Shown here piece after piece: positions 44,768 through 54,391 of a stretch of DNA of 64,000 nucleotides. The notes beneath the pieces are model-generated. The model was not told the DNA's origin. It worked only from the letters and a program-made list of their open reading frames with translations, and did no database searches. Numbering within the stretch: the stretch's first letter is position 1; the number at the start of each line of letters is the position of its first letter. Made by a program: the position numbers and the translations under genes. Source of the DNA: Planctomycetaceae bacterium (GTDB lineage: Bacteria > Planctomycetota > Planctomycetia > Pirellulales > Pirellulaceae); the NCBI GenBank assembly GCA_002724245.1, contig PBOG01000014.1, positions 1 through 64,000 on the forward strand. Reading direction: 5' to 3'.

Positions 44768-47248
44768 TCAAGGTCGCAGATGTCGGAAACGCTTGCCATC
44801 GAGGCTACGGGTCCCGGCGCTACCCATGCGAAATCGCAATCGCGGTCTGTTAGCAACTCGACCAGTTATAACCAGGCGATGGGTTCCCGGTGCCAGTACG
44901 ACGGGAGCCAGGCCCCAGATCTGACTGGGAGATTCGAGCGCGGGTTGTACTTGATGATTCAAGAACAAGCGGGCCTGGCAATTACTCTGCAGCTGTAATT
45001 GAAAGAGGGATTGCCGCGTCACGTCAAAGTATGCTTCCACGGTAAACCGGGCCCCCTCAGGCAGATTGAGTGAATCGATCCAGTTCGCGTGACGTAGTGG
45101 GTAAGTGACGACGTGTCGTCGCCCTGGATCGACCGTCAACAAGATGCCGGGCTCGGTTCCAGTGGGTGCCGGAGTGGGCGCTGGGATGGCCTGCGGTGGG
45201 CGCACTGTCAATAACAGCGGCGGACTCAATGCCCGCCCGGACTGGTTGTCGTCATACCGGGCGACCGCCCATAGGCGGACGGGCCCGAGCCCCAGTCTCT
45301 GGGCAGCGAGTGTGACCACACCCTCTGCACCGTTGACGGTTTCCAGGCGTTGAAAGTCATGGAACAGAGAGATCGAACGGGCGCCCATTGCCCGCAACTC
45401 GAACTGGAACTGTTCATCAAATCTGACCGACCGCCGATTGCAGCGCAGTTCGACCTGCCGACCACGGGAGCGAACCGTAACCGGGTAGCTGCGGCGACCG
45501 GTGCTGGCAAGTTGATTGTCTGCCGTTGCCACCACTGTCACCTGATGGTATCCGTCAGCGAGGCTTTCTGGATCCAAACGAAACGGTTCTCCCGGGGGAT
45601 GCACGGCGCGACGGTATCCGTCAATGTATAGAGTGAAATCACGAATCGCAGTCTGACCGTTGGTCGTTGGGTTGCTGGCCGGCCACCATTCTTGCTGGTT
45701 TTGCAGTTGCCCATCTGCTGGGAGTCCGTTGAGTTCAAATTGCGGAATTTGCGCCCATGGTCGACAGAGGGGGTCACCGACAATCAACAACTGGTATGGG
45801 TTGGCAACCGATTGATAATAGGCTTCACCCAACGTGCATCCACGCGTGTAATGTACGTGCACAAACGGACTGGGAAATTTGTCTGCGATCGCGTAGGGTT
45901 CGTGTACTGCGCCGCTGGATCCCGCCGCGCCCCAACGGAGGAACTCTGTGAGCGGCGTTTGATGCGCGGCTTCCAGTAGAATGCCTCCGGAGCTGGTGAA
46001 GTGTTCACATATCGCTCCAGCTAGAATGGCACTGCCCGACTGGCGCCACTTGAAGTAGGCGGTTCCCGTACTTAGTCCGATGATGTCCCGTCGGTTTTGC
46101 GGAAGAACGCCTGGCAGGACTTGGCCTCTCGCCTGGTGTGTCTGCAATGCCTCGACCGCGGGTCGGTAGAGGTTTTCACGGACTTTTGATCGCGGGTCCG
46201 AATTGGCCGGAAAATAGACCGTTCCCATTGGAAATGAGCCATCCGCATTACGGCTGCGTTGCAGGTAGTTGACGACTTCTTGAAGCGAGTTGCCGCGACC
46301 GGACGTCGTAGCCAACACAGTGGACAGCAGATACCGGTGTCCCGTGCGTTGGCTGGCTACGCCTGCTTCGTCCCAGTTGTTTGCCGCCCGAAATCCACTC
46401 GAGTCTTGCATTGGCCAGGGATGCTGGGCCATCCGTCGTAACCGGGATTGAAAGCCCTGCACCTTGTGCAGCGGCCGCAACGCATGGTGACTGGCAGCAA
46501 TGCGATTGTCGTACCAGCCAAAGTCGATTGCCTTATCCAGTGATCCTAATGCCAGCTGAAACTGATCCAGTTGTGCCTGACAACCGGCGCGGGTGAAATG
46601 CAACGTCGCATTCTGAGGATGTCGATCGATCAGCTGTACGATTTGAATCAGCGCCCTTTGCCATTGGCGGTGATTGATCAATTCGAGTGCCGATTCCCAT
46701 TGTTTGCGCTCATGGTCTGGTAACGGGCCCTCACCAACCGGTGGAAGCAGCCGGCGAAAATAGCGATTTGGAGAGCCAGTCAAATAACCGACATCGGCTC
46801 GCAGCACCTGTTGATAGAGAAAGGTCAAGCCGTTCACTGAAGCGATCGGTATGAATGCCTCGGGCGGCTTGCGAGCACCCAGGTCATGAGTTGCGTCGAT
46901 GATGTAGGGAAGATCACTGGAATAAACAAGGTAATCGATTTGCGCCAACCGCTGCCGCTGTCGAAGTGTGGCGAGAACCGGTCGCAGAATCTGGCGGCGA
47001 AACTGCGCTACATCGATTCGTTCCAGATCGGGCAAGCCAGTGAGTTGCACGACCTGGCCCGCCGGAATCTGCCGCAGCGAGATGTAGTGGTTCGCAACAC
47101 TGCGCGACATCCAGCTATCACCGTTGACAACCAGCGCCAGGTTCTCTGTGGCCTTTGCACACTGAGCGAAGAGAACGACAGTCAGTATCAAACAACACAA
47201 TCGCGTCCCAGGGCCAGTCGGGAATTGCTGAACGGTGGGAGAGCACAT
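44768..47248 (-). CDS. Secreted TIGR03790-type multidomain protein
   Basis: An 826-residue exported protein. Signal peptide LCCLILTVVLFAQCAKATEN. The TIGR03790 region begins NLALVVNGDSWMSRSVANHY and resumes with LLSTVLATTSGRGNSLQEVV, TVYFPANSDPRSKVR and ILLEAAHQTPLTEFLRWGAA. Between the two halves (about residues 185-290) lies a TPR-like helical insert (LELINHRQWQRALIQIVQLI, LDQFQLALGSLDKAIDFGWY). The C-terminal third has Ig-like beta segments and a final beta domain (FTVEAYFDVTRQSLFQLQLQ) reminiscent of PA14/CBM folds. Function of TIGR03790 is unknown. ATG 47248 is used; TTG 47251 is adjacent. Divergent from the ABC-2 permease gene. Confidence 0.8.
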   Translation of the reverse strand: MCSPTVQQFPTGPGTRLCCLILTVVLFAQCAKATENLALVVNGDSWMSRSVANHYISLRQIPAGQVVQLTGLPDLERIDVAQFRRQILRPVLATLRQRQRLAQIDYLVYSSDLPYIIDATHDLGARKPPEAFIPIASVNGLTFLYQQVLRADVGYLTGSPNRYFRRLLPPVGEGPLPDHERKQWESALELINHRQWQRALIQIVQLIDRHPQNATLHFTRAGCQAQLDQFQLALGSLDKAIDFGWYDNRIAASHHALRPLHKVQGFQSRLRRMAQHPWPMQDSSGFRAANNWDEAGVASQRTGHRYLLSTVLATTSGRGNSLQEVVNYLQRSRNADGSFPMGTVYFPANSDPRSKVRENLYRPAVEALQTHQARGQVLPGVLPQNRRDIIGLSTGTAYFKWRQSGSAILAGAICEHFTSSGGILLEAAHQTPLTEFLRWGAAGSSGAVHEPYAIADKFPSPFVHVHYTRGCTLGEAYYQSVANPYQLLIVGDPLCRPWAQIPQFELNGLPADGQLQNQQEWWPASNPTTNGQTAIRDFTLYIDGYRRAVHPPGEPFRLDPESLADGYHQVTVVATADNQLASTGRRSYPVTVRSRGRQVELRCNRRSVRFDEQFQFELRAMGARSISLFHDFQRLETVNGAEGVVTLAAQRLGLGPVRLWAVARYDDNQSGRALSPPLLLTVRPPQAIPAPTPAPTGTEPGILLTVDPGRRHVVTYPLRHANWIDSLNLPEGARFTVEAYFDVTRQSLFQLQLQSNCQARLFLNHQVQPALESPSQIWGLAPVVLAPGTHRLVITGRVANRPRLRFRMGSAGTRSLDGKRFRHLRP

Positions 47249-47470
47249 CAAACCAATTTCCGCCGAATGAGGATATCGGGAAACGCATTCGTTTCGCCTG
47301 ATGAATCATACCCCAAGGTACCGTGGGCTGTCGTTTTCCGACTGCCGCCATTGCCATCTCGGTGCGCTTTCGCAACCTTCAAAGCCGCGTTTTGCAGAAG
47401 ACGATTGGTGCGGAGCCTGGTGCTGCAGACCGTTTTCCGGTGTATACTTGAAGATCGCATTTCCAGCTCC

Positions 47471-47479
47471 AGGGGGAGG
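47471..47479 (+). promoter_or_regulatory. Strong Shine-Dalgarno for a TTG start
   Basis: AGGGGGAGG lies 5 nt before TTG 47485. It fixes TTG as the start of the ABC-2 permease gene. Confidence 0.75.
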
Positions 47480-47484
47480 CACGT

Positions 47485-49140
47485 TTGAATCCGATCATTC
47501 GCCGAGAATTACTGGCGGCGCTCCGTAGCCAGAAATCTGTGGTCCTGCTGACGCTCGTGGCGATTGTATTTTCGCTCCTGGTCGTTTTTCGTTGGCCCGC
47601 GGGGGATCAAGTCGATCTCTCTGGTGCCTTATCCCAGCAGGTATTTCGCGTGTTTGGCTATGGTCTGTTGACCACGCTCGTACTGATGGCGCCCGCCTTT
47701 CCGGCCACTTCGATTGTCCGCGAACGGACGCAGGGTACTTTGCTGCTGTTGTTGAATTCGCCAATGCCGGTGGCACAGATCTACATCGGCAAGTTTTTCG
47801 GCGTGAGCGGATTTGTGTTGCTGGTACTGGTCACCAGCTTGCCGGGTGCGGCCGCTTGTTTTGCGATGGGGGGAATTTCGCTGACCAGGGGTCTGCTGGC
47901 GCTGTACGGCGTACTGCTGTTGATAGTTCTCGAGTATACGACCCTGGCACTCCTGATCAGTTCTATCGCCAAATCGACTGATACGGCACTCAAGAATACG
48001 TACCTTTTGATCCTCGTCATGGCGGTGGTCAGCCTGGGTCCCCACTACTTTCTGCAAGGACAGGCAGGTACTTTGCCATTGTTGGCGGACTGGCTCCGCA
48101 ATCTTTCACCTGTCCCAGCGGTGATGCAGGTGCTCGGTCAAACCGATGTAGGTGGCCAGGGATTGATTTCCAGTGCCAGCACCCTGTTGCGCTTTGTGAT
48201 ATTGTCATTGGGCGTCTCACTGGGTGCGATAGCCTGGACTGTCAGCCGCTTGAATTATCGGATTTTTGACCGGACGCGCAGTCAGGGCATCATCACCAAT
48301 GAACTGGATTTCGAGCAGCGAGTCGCACGCCGCTTTCTGTTCATTGTCGATCCCAATCGACGTAAAGCCGGAATTCCACCGCTTGTGAATCCTGTGCTGG
48401 TAAAGGAATTTCGTTGCCGGCGTTTTGGTCGAATGAACTGGCTGCTGCGCATCTTTTTCGGTTGTGCAATTCTGTCACTTGGTTTGACCTTTGTGGCAAC
48501 GACTGGAACGATCGCCTGGGACGTAAAAACAATCGGCAGTATCCTGGTAGTTTTACAGTCGGCGTTGATTGTGTTGATCACTCCCAGCCTGGCGTCGGGT
48601 TTGATCAGCGCTGAACGCGAAAGTGGTGGCTGGCAGTTGTTGCAGATGACCCCGCTCGGTGGAGTGCGCATCATCACCGGGAAGTTGATGAGCGTCATCT
48701 GGCCGGTCTTGCTGATTCTTTGCGCTACACTGCCTGGTTATGGCTTCATGTTTACGATCGAGCCAGCGCTGAAAGAACAGATCATCCAGGTGTTGATTTG
48801 CCAGTTACTGACCGCCTTGTTGGCGGTTGCAGTTGGTGCTTCCGTGAGCAGTCTATTTCGTCGAACAGCGGTAGCGACCACGGTCGCGTATGCGGTGCTG
48901 TTGACGATTTGCGCTGGGACAATGCTGGTCTGGGTCGCGCGCGATGCGCCTTTTGGTCAGCGTACCGTGGAAACGGTGTTGCGTGGCAATCCCGTGGCGG
49001 CGGCCCTGGCCGTCAATGAAACGCCTGGTTTTGAGGCCTATTCCCTGATTCCGTACGCGTGGTGGTTTTCCGGGATTCTGTCGGCCGTTTTGTTGGTTTT
49101 GTTCGGCGTGCAGAGCTGGCGATTAGCCCGGCCCCAATAA
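47485..49140 (+). CDS. ABC-2 type transporter permease
   Basis: A 551-residue membrane protein with about 12 hydrophobic segments. It looks like two fused ABC-2 permease halves: half 1 starts NPIIRRELLAALRSQKSVVL and half 2 restarts NPVLVKEFRCRRFGRMNWLL. Each half carries the N-P-(I/V)-x-x-(R/K)-E amphipathic start and later G-K-x-x elements (MPVAQIYIGKFFGVSGFVLL, GGVRIITGKLMSVIWPVLLI). No ATPase gene is adjacent, so the partner must be elsewhere. TTG start supported by AGGGGGAGG. The HEAT-repeat protein gene follows after 14 nt, suggesting one operon. Substrate unknown. Confidence 0.85.
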   Translation: MNPIIRRELLAALRSQKSVVLLTLVAIVFSLLVVFRWPAGDQVDLSGALSQQVFRVFGYGLLTTLVLMAPAFPATSIVRERTQGTLLLLLNSPMPVAQIYIGKFFGVSGFVLLVLVTSLPGAAACFAMGGISLTRGLLALYGVLLLIVLEYTTLALLISSIAKSTDTALKNTYLLILVMAVVSLGPHYFLQGQAGTLPLLADWLRNLSPVPAVMQVLGQTDVGGQGLISSASTLLRFVILSLGVSLGAIAWTVSRLNYRIFDRTRSQGIITNELDFEQRVARRFLFIVDPNRRKAGIPPLVNPVLVKEFRCRRFGRMNWLLRIFFGCAILSLGLTFVATTGTIAWDVKTIGSILVVLQSALIVLITPSLASGLISAERESGGWQLLQMTPLGGVRIITGKLMSVIWPVLLILCATLPGYGFMFTIEPALKEQIIQVLICQLLTALLAVAVGASVSSLFRRTAVATTVAYAVLLTICAGTMLVWVARDAPFGQRTVETVLRGNPVAAALAVNETPGFEAYSLIPYAWWFSGILSAVLLVLFGVQSWRLARPQ

Positions 49141-49154
49141 ACACGAGAGTAGCT

Positions 49155-50990
49155 ATGGGATTTGAATCACTGTCTCCCACGTGCCGTGCCGGCGGTTTTT
49201 ATCGGCTGTTACCGCTGTTGCTGTTTGGCTGGCTCGCGAATTCGTATGTGTCGGCTGACGATCTTGTCAAGCTAGAGACAGTGATGGATGTTGATCCCGA
49301 AGTGGTTTTGACCGAGACCGAGCCGGTGTTTTCGGACAAGTTGTTGCCGCTGTGGGTGGAGGCGTTACAGCAACCCGATACCGATTTGCAGCGGCAGGCG
49401 GCTGAGACCATCACCCGCGCACACGAGAAGGGAATGGCGGGGTTATCGGAGAGTAGTTCGGTTCTGATCAAGACGCTGCAGAAATCCGACGCGCACCCGG
49501 CTCTGCAATTGGCGTGCGCGCGGGCCCTCGTTGCATTGGGGGTCGAAGCAGCCGCCGAACCCTTGTTTGCCGTGACCAAAGAGGGCAGCTTGGATATGGC
49601 CCTGTTGGTTGAACCGGCGCTGGCACGCTGGCGATTTGCACCCATTCGTGCGATTTGGCTGGAAAACATCAAGGATGTGAACTGTCTGCCTCAGCGACTC
49701 AAACTGGCTGCGCAAGGGTTAGGTGTGAGTGGTGATCAGAATGTGGCAGCTGCGATGCGAGAACGGCTGGTTGACGCCGACCAAAAGTATGGAGATAGCG
49801 CGAGTTCCAGACTGGTACTGGCGCGTTCACTGGCGCGGCTGCATACCGAGGGTTTAGAAGGCGATGCGCGTGGGCTTGCTGAGAAGGAGGGCCCGGCTCA
49901 TCTTGTGGACCGTCTGGTGGCCAGTCAGTTGCTGGGCAAGCACGAGAGTCAAAAAACCTCGGAGCTGCTAGGTCAACTGGCGGTGGATCCGCTTCCGGTG
50001 GTCGCCTCTGCAGCCTTGGAACGGTTGATAGAAATCAACCCTGATAAGGCGATCGAACCGGGTTGGGGGGCGTTGGAGAGTCCGGATGCGAAACTACGCA
50101 GGCTGGGGATTCAGAGCATCGGGCACCAGGCTGACAAGTCCGTGGTGGATCGACTCGCAGAAATGATGAACGACAATCACACCGAAGTGCGCACCCAGGC
50201 GCGTACGGTGTTGGTTGATTTGGCCCAGGCTGATGCGGCGTTGGATCCGCTCATTCGCGTCGCGGCAGAAGCCATGCTGGGAACTGATTTTTGGCGCGGC
50301 CAACAGCAAGCGATCTTGTTGCTGGTGGCGCTCGACCATAAGCGAGCCGCGGGGCGGCTCGTACAATTGTTGGATTTCCCGCGACCGGAATCGTACGTGA
50401 CCGCTGCCTGGGCACTTCGCGAACTGCGCGTGCCAACGGCGCTGCCTGCGATGTTCCGCAAAGCGGACCGGGCGGTCCGAGCTGGCGCCACGAGTGGGAT
50501 GGAGCCAGGTGGGCCCGAGGATATGCAGTGCTGCTACCTGTTGGAGGCGTTTGGCCTCATGGGCTACGAGGAGGCGGAAGACCTGTTGTGGCGTTGTGTG
50601 CCCAAGAACTATGACCTGGGTGCGGAAACGCGTGCCGCGGGCATCTGGTCGTTGGGCAAGTTGTCGATGGGCAAGCAGGACGACAAGCTGGCCGCTGCGA
50701 TGGTCGCGCGTCTGACCGATGTGGAAGAGCTCTTTGTCGAGATTGACCGTGTTCGATTCATGGCTGCGATTACCCTTGGTCGTTTGCAGTACGCGGAAGC
50801 GAGCGACGCTACCGGTATCAAGGCTCAAGCGCTAGAAGCCCTGGCCAAGTATTTCAATCGCAACGTGGTGACGCCGCTTGACTTTAGTTGTGGTTGGGCG
50901 ATTGGACAAATCAATGGCAAGCCCATCGCGCGCCTGGCACCGCGCAAGGTGTTCCAGATGGGCTGGTTCCTGGAGCCTCTGGAACCGTAG
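49155..50990 (+). CDS. Secreted HEAT-repeat protein
   Basis: A 611-residue protein with a signal peptide (FYRLLPLLLFGWLANSYVSA) followed by an all-helical HEAT/ARM-type solenoid. Repeats are seen in DTDLQRQAAETITRAHEKGM, HPALQLACARALVALGVEAA, DAKLRRLGIQSIGHQADKSV, HTEVRTQARTVLVDLAQADA and PESYVTAAWALRELRVPTAL. No enzyme motif; a protein-binding scaffold in the periplasm is likely. ATG 49155 begins the signal peptide (GAGAG upstream); an earlier in-frame start overlaps the permease gene. Co-transcription with the permease is probable from the 14-nt spacing. Confidence 0.83.
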   Translation: MGFESLSPTCRAGGFYRLLPLLLFGWLANSYVSADDLVKLETVMDVDPEVVLTETEPVFSDKLLPLWVEALQQPDTDLQRQAAETITRAHEKGMAGLSESSSVLIKTLQKSDAHPALQLACARALVALGVEAAAEPLFAVTKEGSLDMALLVEPALARWRFAPIRAIWLENIKDVNCLPQRLKLAAQGLGVSGDQNVAAAMRERLVDADQKYGDSASSRLVLARSLARLHTEGLEGDARGLAEKEGPAHLVDRLVASQLLGKHESQKTSELLGQLAVDPLPVVASAALERLIEINPDKAIEPGWGALESPDAKLRRLGIQSIGHQADKSVVDRLAEMMNDNHTEVRTQARTVLVDLAQADAALDPLIRVAAEAMLGTDFWRGQQQAILLLVALDHKRAAGRLVQLLDFPRPESYVTAAWALRELRVPTALPAMFRKADRAVRAGATSGMEPGGPEDMQCCYLLEAFGLMGYEEAEDLLWRCVPKNYDLGAETRAAGIWSLGKLSMGKQDDKLAAAMVARLTDVEELFVEIDRVRFMAAITLGRLQYAEASDATGIKAQALEALAKYFNRNVVTPLDFSCGWAIGQINGKPIARLAPRKVFQMGWFLEPLEP

Positions 50991-51073
50991 TGATCGCGGT
51001 TTGGCCTGGGGTTGGCTGCTGCGGGGATGGCGGTGGCCCGTGCGGCCGCTGGTTGATGCAATTCAGTGTGTCA

Positions 51074-54000
51074 TCATTCAAACACCATCAAGCCAAATCC
51101 CCGTGTCTGGATCTTGATGTCGGCTGGTTGTGTCCAGGATTGAAAACCCGCCTGGGGTACGATGCGCTGAATACCGATCGCCCAGGCGTCCTGGCCTAGT
51201 GGTGCCTGTGGCGTTAATTCGTGAAGCGGAATCGCAATTTCGCAGGTCCATTCGCGTTCCCCATCCCGAGCCGCTACGAACCAGCGCGGATTCCAGGTCA
51301 AATCACCAAAACAGGACTCACGGTTCCAACCGCGGTGGTCGACGGCCAGTCGAAAGTAGGTGGCGAAATCGCGGTCGACGTCAATCAAGAACTCGACCCG
51401 GTCGTGCGCAGAGAGATCGGCATCACGGGGTCGAGCACGCTGATTGGTGGGATTGGTGGAGAACCTGGGTTTTTGCGCACTAATCGCCAGGTACAGGTAT
51501 TCTCGATCCTGTGCCGCCAAGACCACACACGGCCAATCGTGATCATCGTGTCGGGCGCTCGATAATGGGGCAGCCGTCGTGGCATTCCAAATCGGGTCGT
51601 TGAGGATTCCGTCCAGGCGCGGTTTCTGTTGGGCCCGTGAGCAAGTTAGGAGTGCTTTTGGTGGCAGACCTGTGGCATGTTTAAGCCATAGTTCTCCGAG
51701 TCCGCACGCTTGCCAGTGCGGGTCGACACCGGGCTGGGTCAAGGCGTGAAAATAGCGTTCGGCGTCGCGAGACAAACCTTGAACCCGGTAAGCGGCGGCC
51801 AACGGAAACCGCACGGCCGGTTCGGCAAACAATCCGGGATTGGTTCGTTCCAGCAATCGTCCGATAGCAGCCGCACGGCCTGCACGTTCGTGTGGTTTTA
51901 ATCCAATCGCCGCGGTGCCTGCGCTGGTGGTTTGCACGGGCTGGGTCTCCTCGAGTTCGAGGTAACCAGCCGGTCGTACTTCCGATCCTGGCAAGGCGAC
52001 GCTGGTGCCACCTGCTTGTTGAACACGGAATCGAGTTTTGCGTCGCAATCGCCAACCAACTTCACTGCTACTGTAGTAATGGATCAACCAGATGGCAGCC
52101 GCTTCGCTGAGTGGGTGGTTTGGATAACGCTGCAGTAGAAGTTCGTAGACTTCTCCTGCCAGATCCGAGCGATTGGAACGATGGTAACCGGCGGCCAGTT
52201 GGGAAAGAATGTTGCCCGCTGCAGCGCGTGACAGACCACGAGTCAGGTCGTTGGCTTGGCCAATCCAGGCGGCGCCCGTGGTCGGATCGTTGTCGATTCG
52301 ATCAATCATCTGCTGGAGATTACGTCGCCGTTGGGCGGCGCGGGCGAGTTGTTGCAAATCCCCTTGAATGGGGCCCAGTTCCCGCCGGGCCGATCCGCCG
52401 ACTCGCAAGGGAATGCCACTGAAAAATCCTTGACGGCCTAGTTTTCCAGGGAGCTGGTTGACGAGCAGTTGAAAGCCACGCCGTACGGGCGCAGGGTGGT
52501 ATTCCGATTCAATTTGGCCTTGGCCGGCGCTGGCGCATTCCGCAAATGAACACCCTAACCGGGGACCCAGTTGTGACGTATTGAGGTCAAGGGTAGCAGG
52601 TTCGCCTGCGGGGACCGTGCAGTAGACTTTGAGTACTTCCCAGGTTTCCAGCCCCAGTGCCGTCAGTTGGTCTGGATAAAAGAGTGGATCACTGGAGCGT
52701 GAGACAGCTTCCAGAACAAACTGATTGGTCAGATGGGACGCTGGATTCGCGCCAGCAGGACTGGCAGGTTCGGTTACCACAACGGACGGTTTCCATTGTC
52801 GAATCTTTTTCACCAGATGCTCCAGCAGGTAATCTCCGGCCTGCCCATCATTCACGGCGTTCCACCCATCTTGAATTTGTGTCGCCGTCAACTTGAGTTC
52901 TCTTTGGCGCACCGGAAATCGCCAGGTGAAATCGGCACCGGATGCACCCACCGCAACGATTCCACGATGCGCCCGTTCGTCCCATGAACACTCGTTTGGC
53001 GCTGCTCCCTCGATGGGCATTCGATGCAGTAACTCCACCACACCCAGATATCCTTCATCTCCGGACAGGGAAGCAAACAGTTCCCAGCAGATCTGATTTG
53101 GTTCCCCAAATAGTCCTAGCAGCGCGGCGCGATCGCCACCGCTGGCCTGACGTTGCCAGGTTTTTCCACCATCGCGTGTAGCCAGAATGGTGCCCAGCGA
53201 ACCGACGGCCCAGCCGCGATATTCATCATGAAACGTGATGGCACGCAGGGGGAGCGCCTGACCGGTCGGATAAATATCCCAGTGTTCACCACCATCTTGA
53301 GAATGTAGGACGCGGGTTCCTGGCGAGCCGGCGATCCAGACGTGCTCGCCAAAGGTAGCCATTGCGCGAAAATCGAGTTGACGGGCAATGCCAGCAGGCA
53401 AGTCTTCTCCCAGGGAATTCCAATGTTCTCCAGCGTCTTCGGTTCGTAGAATCAAACCGCCATCACCGATGAGCCAGCCTCGGCGGGTATCACTGAAGTC
53501 GAGGCGACGCAGATGACGAGGGCCCACGCTGGCTGTTCGTAACGGCTCGCTGCGCGCAGCCATAATCTTTGCTAATGCCCCGTCGTGCCCGGCCACGATG
53601 CCCCTGTCGTGCCAGCCGAAGTGCCCCGTCAGCCAGCCCCCACTTCGTGGACCGGCGACCGCGGACCAGCTACGTCCGCCATCTTGTGTACGAAAAATCC
53701 CGGATGGAAACATCGCTGAAGCGTTGCCGATCACCCATCCTGTTTTGGCGTCAGAAAAATAGACTTGTTTGAGTGCAGGGAGTAACAAGCCGCTGATCGT
53801 GGACCAGCGCTTGCCACCGTCCCGGGTACGAAGAATGACAGCTGTACTTTTGTGGGTATAGGGATGCGAATGGCCACCGACAATCCAGCCGTTGCGGCTA
53901 TCGATGAAGTGAATGGACTCCAAACGACAACTGACTGGTGAACGGGTCCATTGCCAGCTTTGACCACCGTCCACCGTCATCCAGATGACACCCCGATCAC

Positions 54001-54160
54001 CTACGGCAAATCCCTGTTCGGGATCAAGGAAAAACACATCTGTCAGTTCAGCGTCTGGTAGCAACTCTGGGCTGGCGACGGGCGGGTTTGCTCTGGTATT
54101 GAGGGTGAGCAGACAGGCCAGCGTGGTGGCTGCGAAGCAAACCCGGGAGTACTGGTTCAA
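51074..54160 (-). CDS. Secreted YCF48-type propeller protein with C-terminal CBM9-like domain
   Basis: A 1028-residue exported mosaic. Signal peptide VCFAATTLACLLTLNTRA. Residues about 35-340: YCF48/BNR-type propeller repeats with the pattern F-x-D-x-x-x-G-W/F-x-V-G-x-x-G and DGG-x-x-W (FFLDPEQGFAVGDRG, TVDGGQSWQW, TRDGGKTWQRQ). About 350-480: a segment (LFASLSGDEGYLGVVELLHR, LVKKIRQWKPSVVVTEP) that resembles PIG-L/LmbE deacetylases but lacks the HPDDE zinc motif. About 620-690: TPR-like helices (LAGEVYELLLQRYPNHPLSE). About 840-1028: CBM9-like sandwich (KPRLDGILNDPIWNATTAAP, DRVEFLIDVDRDFATYFRLA). Role unknown; it probably binds surface carbohydrate or protein. Confidence 0.82.
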   Translation of the reverse strand: MNQYSRVCFAATTLACLLTLNTRANPPVASPELLPDAELTDVFFLDPEQGFAVGDRGVIWMTVDGGQSWQWTRSPVSCRLESIHFIDSRNGWIVGGHSHPYTHKSTAVILRTRDGGKRWSTISGLLLPALKQVYFSDAKTGWVIGNASAMFPSGIFRTQDGGRSWSAVAGPRSGGWLTGHFGWHDRGIVAGHDGALAKIMAARSEPLRTASVGPRHLRRLDFSDTRRGWLIGDGGLILRTEDAGEHWNSLGEDLPAGIARQLDFRAMATFGEHVWIAGSPGTRVLHSQDGGEHWDIYPTGQALPLRAITFHDEYRGWAVGSLGTILATRDGGKTWQRQASGGDRAALLGLFGEPNQICWELFASLSGDEGYLGVVELLHRMPIEGAAPNECSWDERAHRGIVAVGASGADFTWRFPVRQRELKLTATQIQDGWNAVNDGQAGDYLLEHLVKKIRQWKPSVVVTEPASPAGANPASHLTNQFVLEAVSRSSDPLFYPDQLTALGLETWEVLKVYCTVPAGEPATLDLNTSQLGPRLGCSFAECASAGQGQIESEYHPAPVRRGFQLLVNQLPGKLGRQGFFSGIPLRVGGSARRELGPIQGDLQQLARAAQRRRNLQQMIDRIDNDPTTGAAWIGQANDLTRGLSRAAAGNILSQLAAGYHRSNRSDLAGEVYELLLQRYPNHPLSEAAAIWLIHYYSSSEVGWRLRRKTRFRVQQAGGTSVALPGSEVRPAGYLELEETQPVQTTSAGTAAIGLKPHERAGRAAAIGRLLERTNPGLFAEPAVRFPLAAAYRVQGLSRDAERYFHALTQPGVDPHWQACGLGELWLKHATGLPPKALLTCSRAQQKPRLDGILNDPIWNATTAAPLSSARHDDHDWPCVVLAAQDREYLYLAISAQKPRFSTNPTNQRARPRDADLSAHDRVEFLIDVDRDFATYFRLAVDHRGWNRESCFGDLTWNPRWFVAARDGEREWTCEIAIPLHELTPQAPLGQDAWAIGIQRIVPQAGFQSWTQPADIKIQTRGFGLMVFE

Positions 54161-54350
54161 CGGACTCTCCTTGTCGACCGGTTCTTTTTTGAGGGCGGCG
54201 GATTCTATCGGAAGCCTGCCGACGGTCCTAGATCAGCGGCAGGCCAACCGACCGCCCGGTGCGGCCGGACGGGCAAATAAAGCCCGAAAGAGCTGAAAAA
54301 AAGCGTCTTGGCGTGACCAGAGGTGTCCAGCGGGACGCGATGATGGGGGT

Positions 54351-54372
54351 AACAAGTTGAACTTGTTTCAAC
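54351..54372 (+). promoter_or_regulatory. Operator-like overlapping palindromes at the recA promoter
   Basis: AACAAGTTGAACTTGTT (54351-54367) is a perfect 8+1+8 inverted repeat. GTTGAA-CTTGT-TTCAAC (54356-54372) is a second, overlapping perfect 6+5+6 repeat. They cover the -35 hexamer. ACTTGTT recurs at 54396-54402, near the expected transcription start. The position suits an SOS-type repressor site (LexA or equivalent), but the motif is not the E. coli or Bacillus box. Confidence 0.55.
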
Positions 54373-54391
54373 GACCCCAGAGCGATATAGT
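54363..54391 (+). promoter_or_regulatory. Sigma-70-type promoter of recA
   Basis: TTGTTT (54363-54368), a 17-nt spacer, then TATAGT (54386-54391). Predicted start near 54398, giving a leader of about 75 nt. The -35 lies inside the palindromic region. Confidence 0.55.

Noticed and set aside
54270-54286. CGGGC-N7-GCCCG hairpin as a terminator
   Set aside because: Followed by A-runs rather than T on the plus strand, and the genes on both sides start rather than end here.
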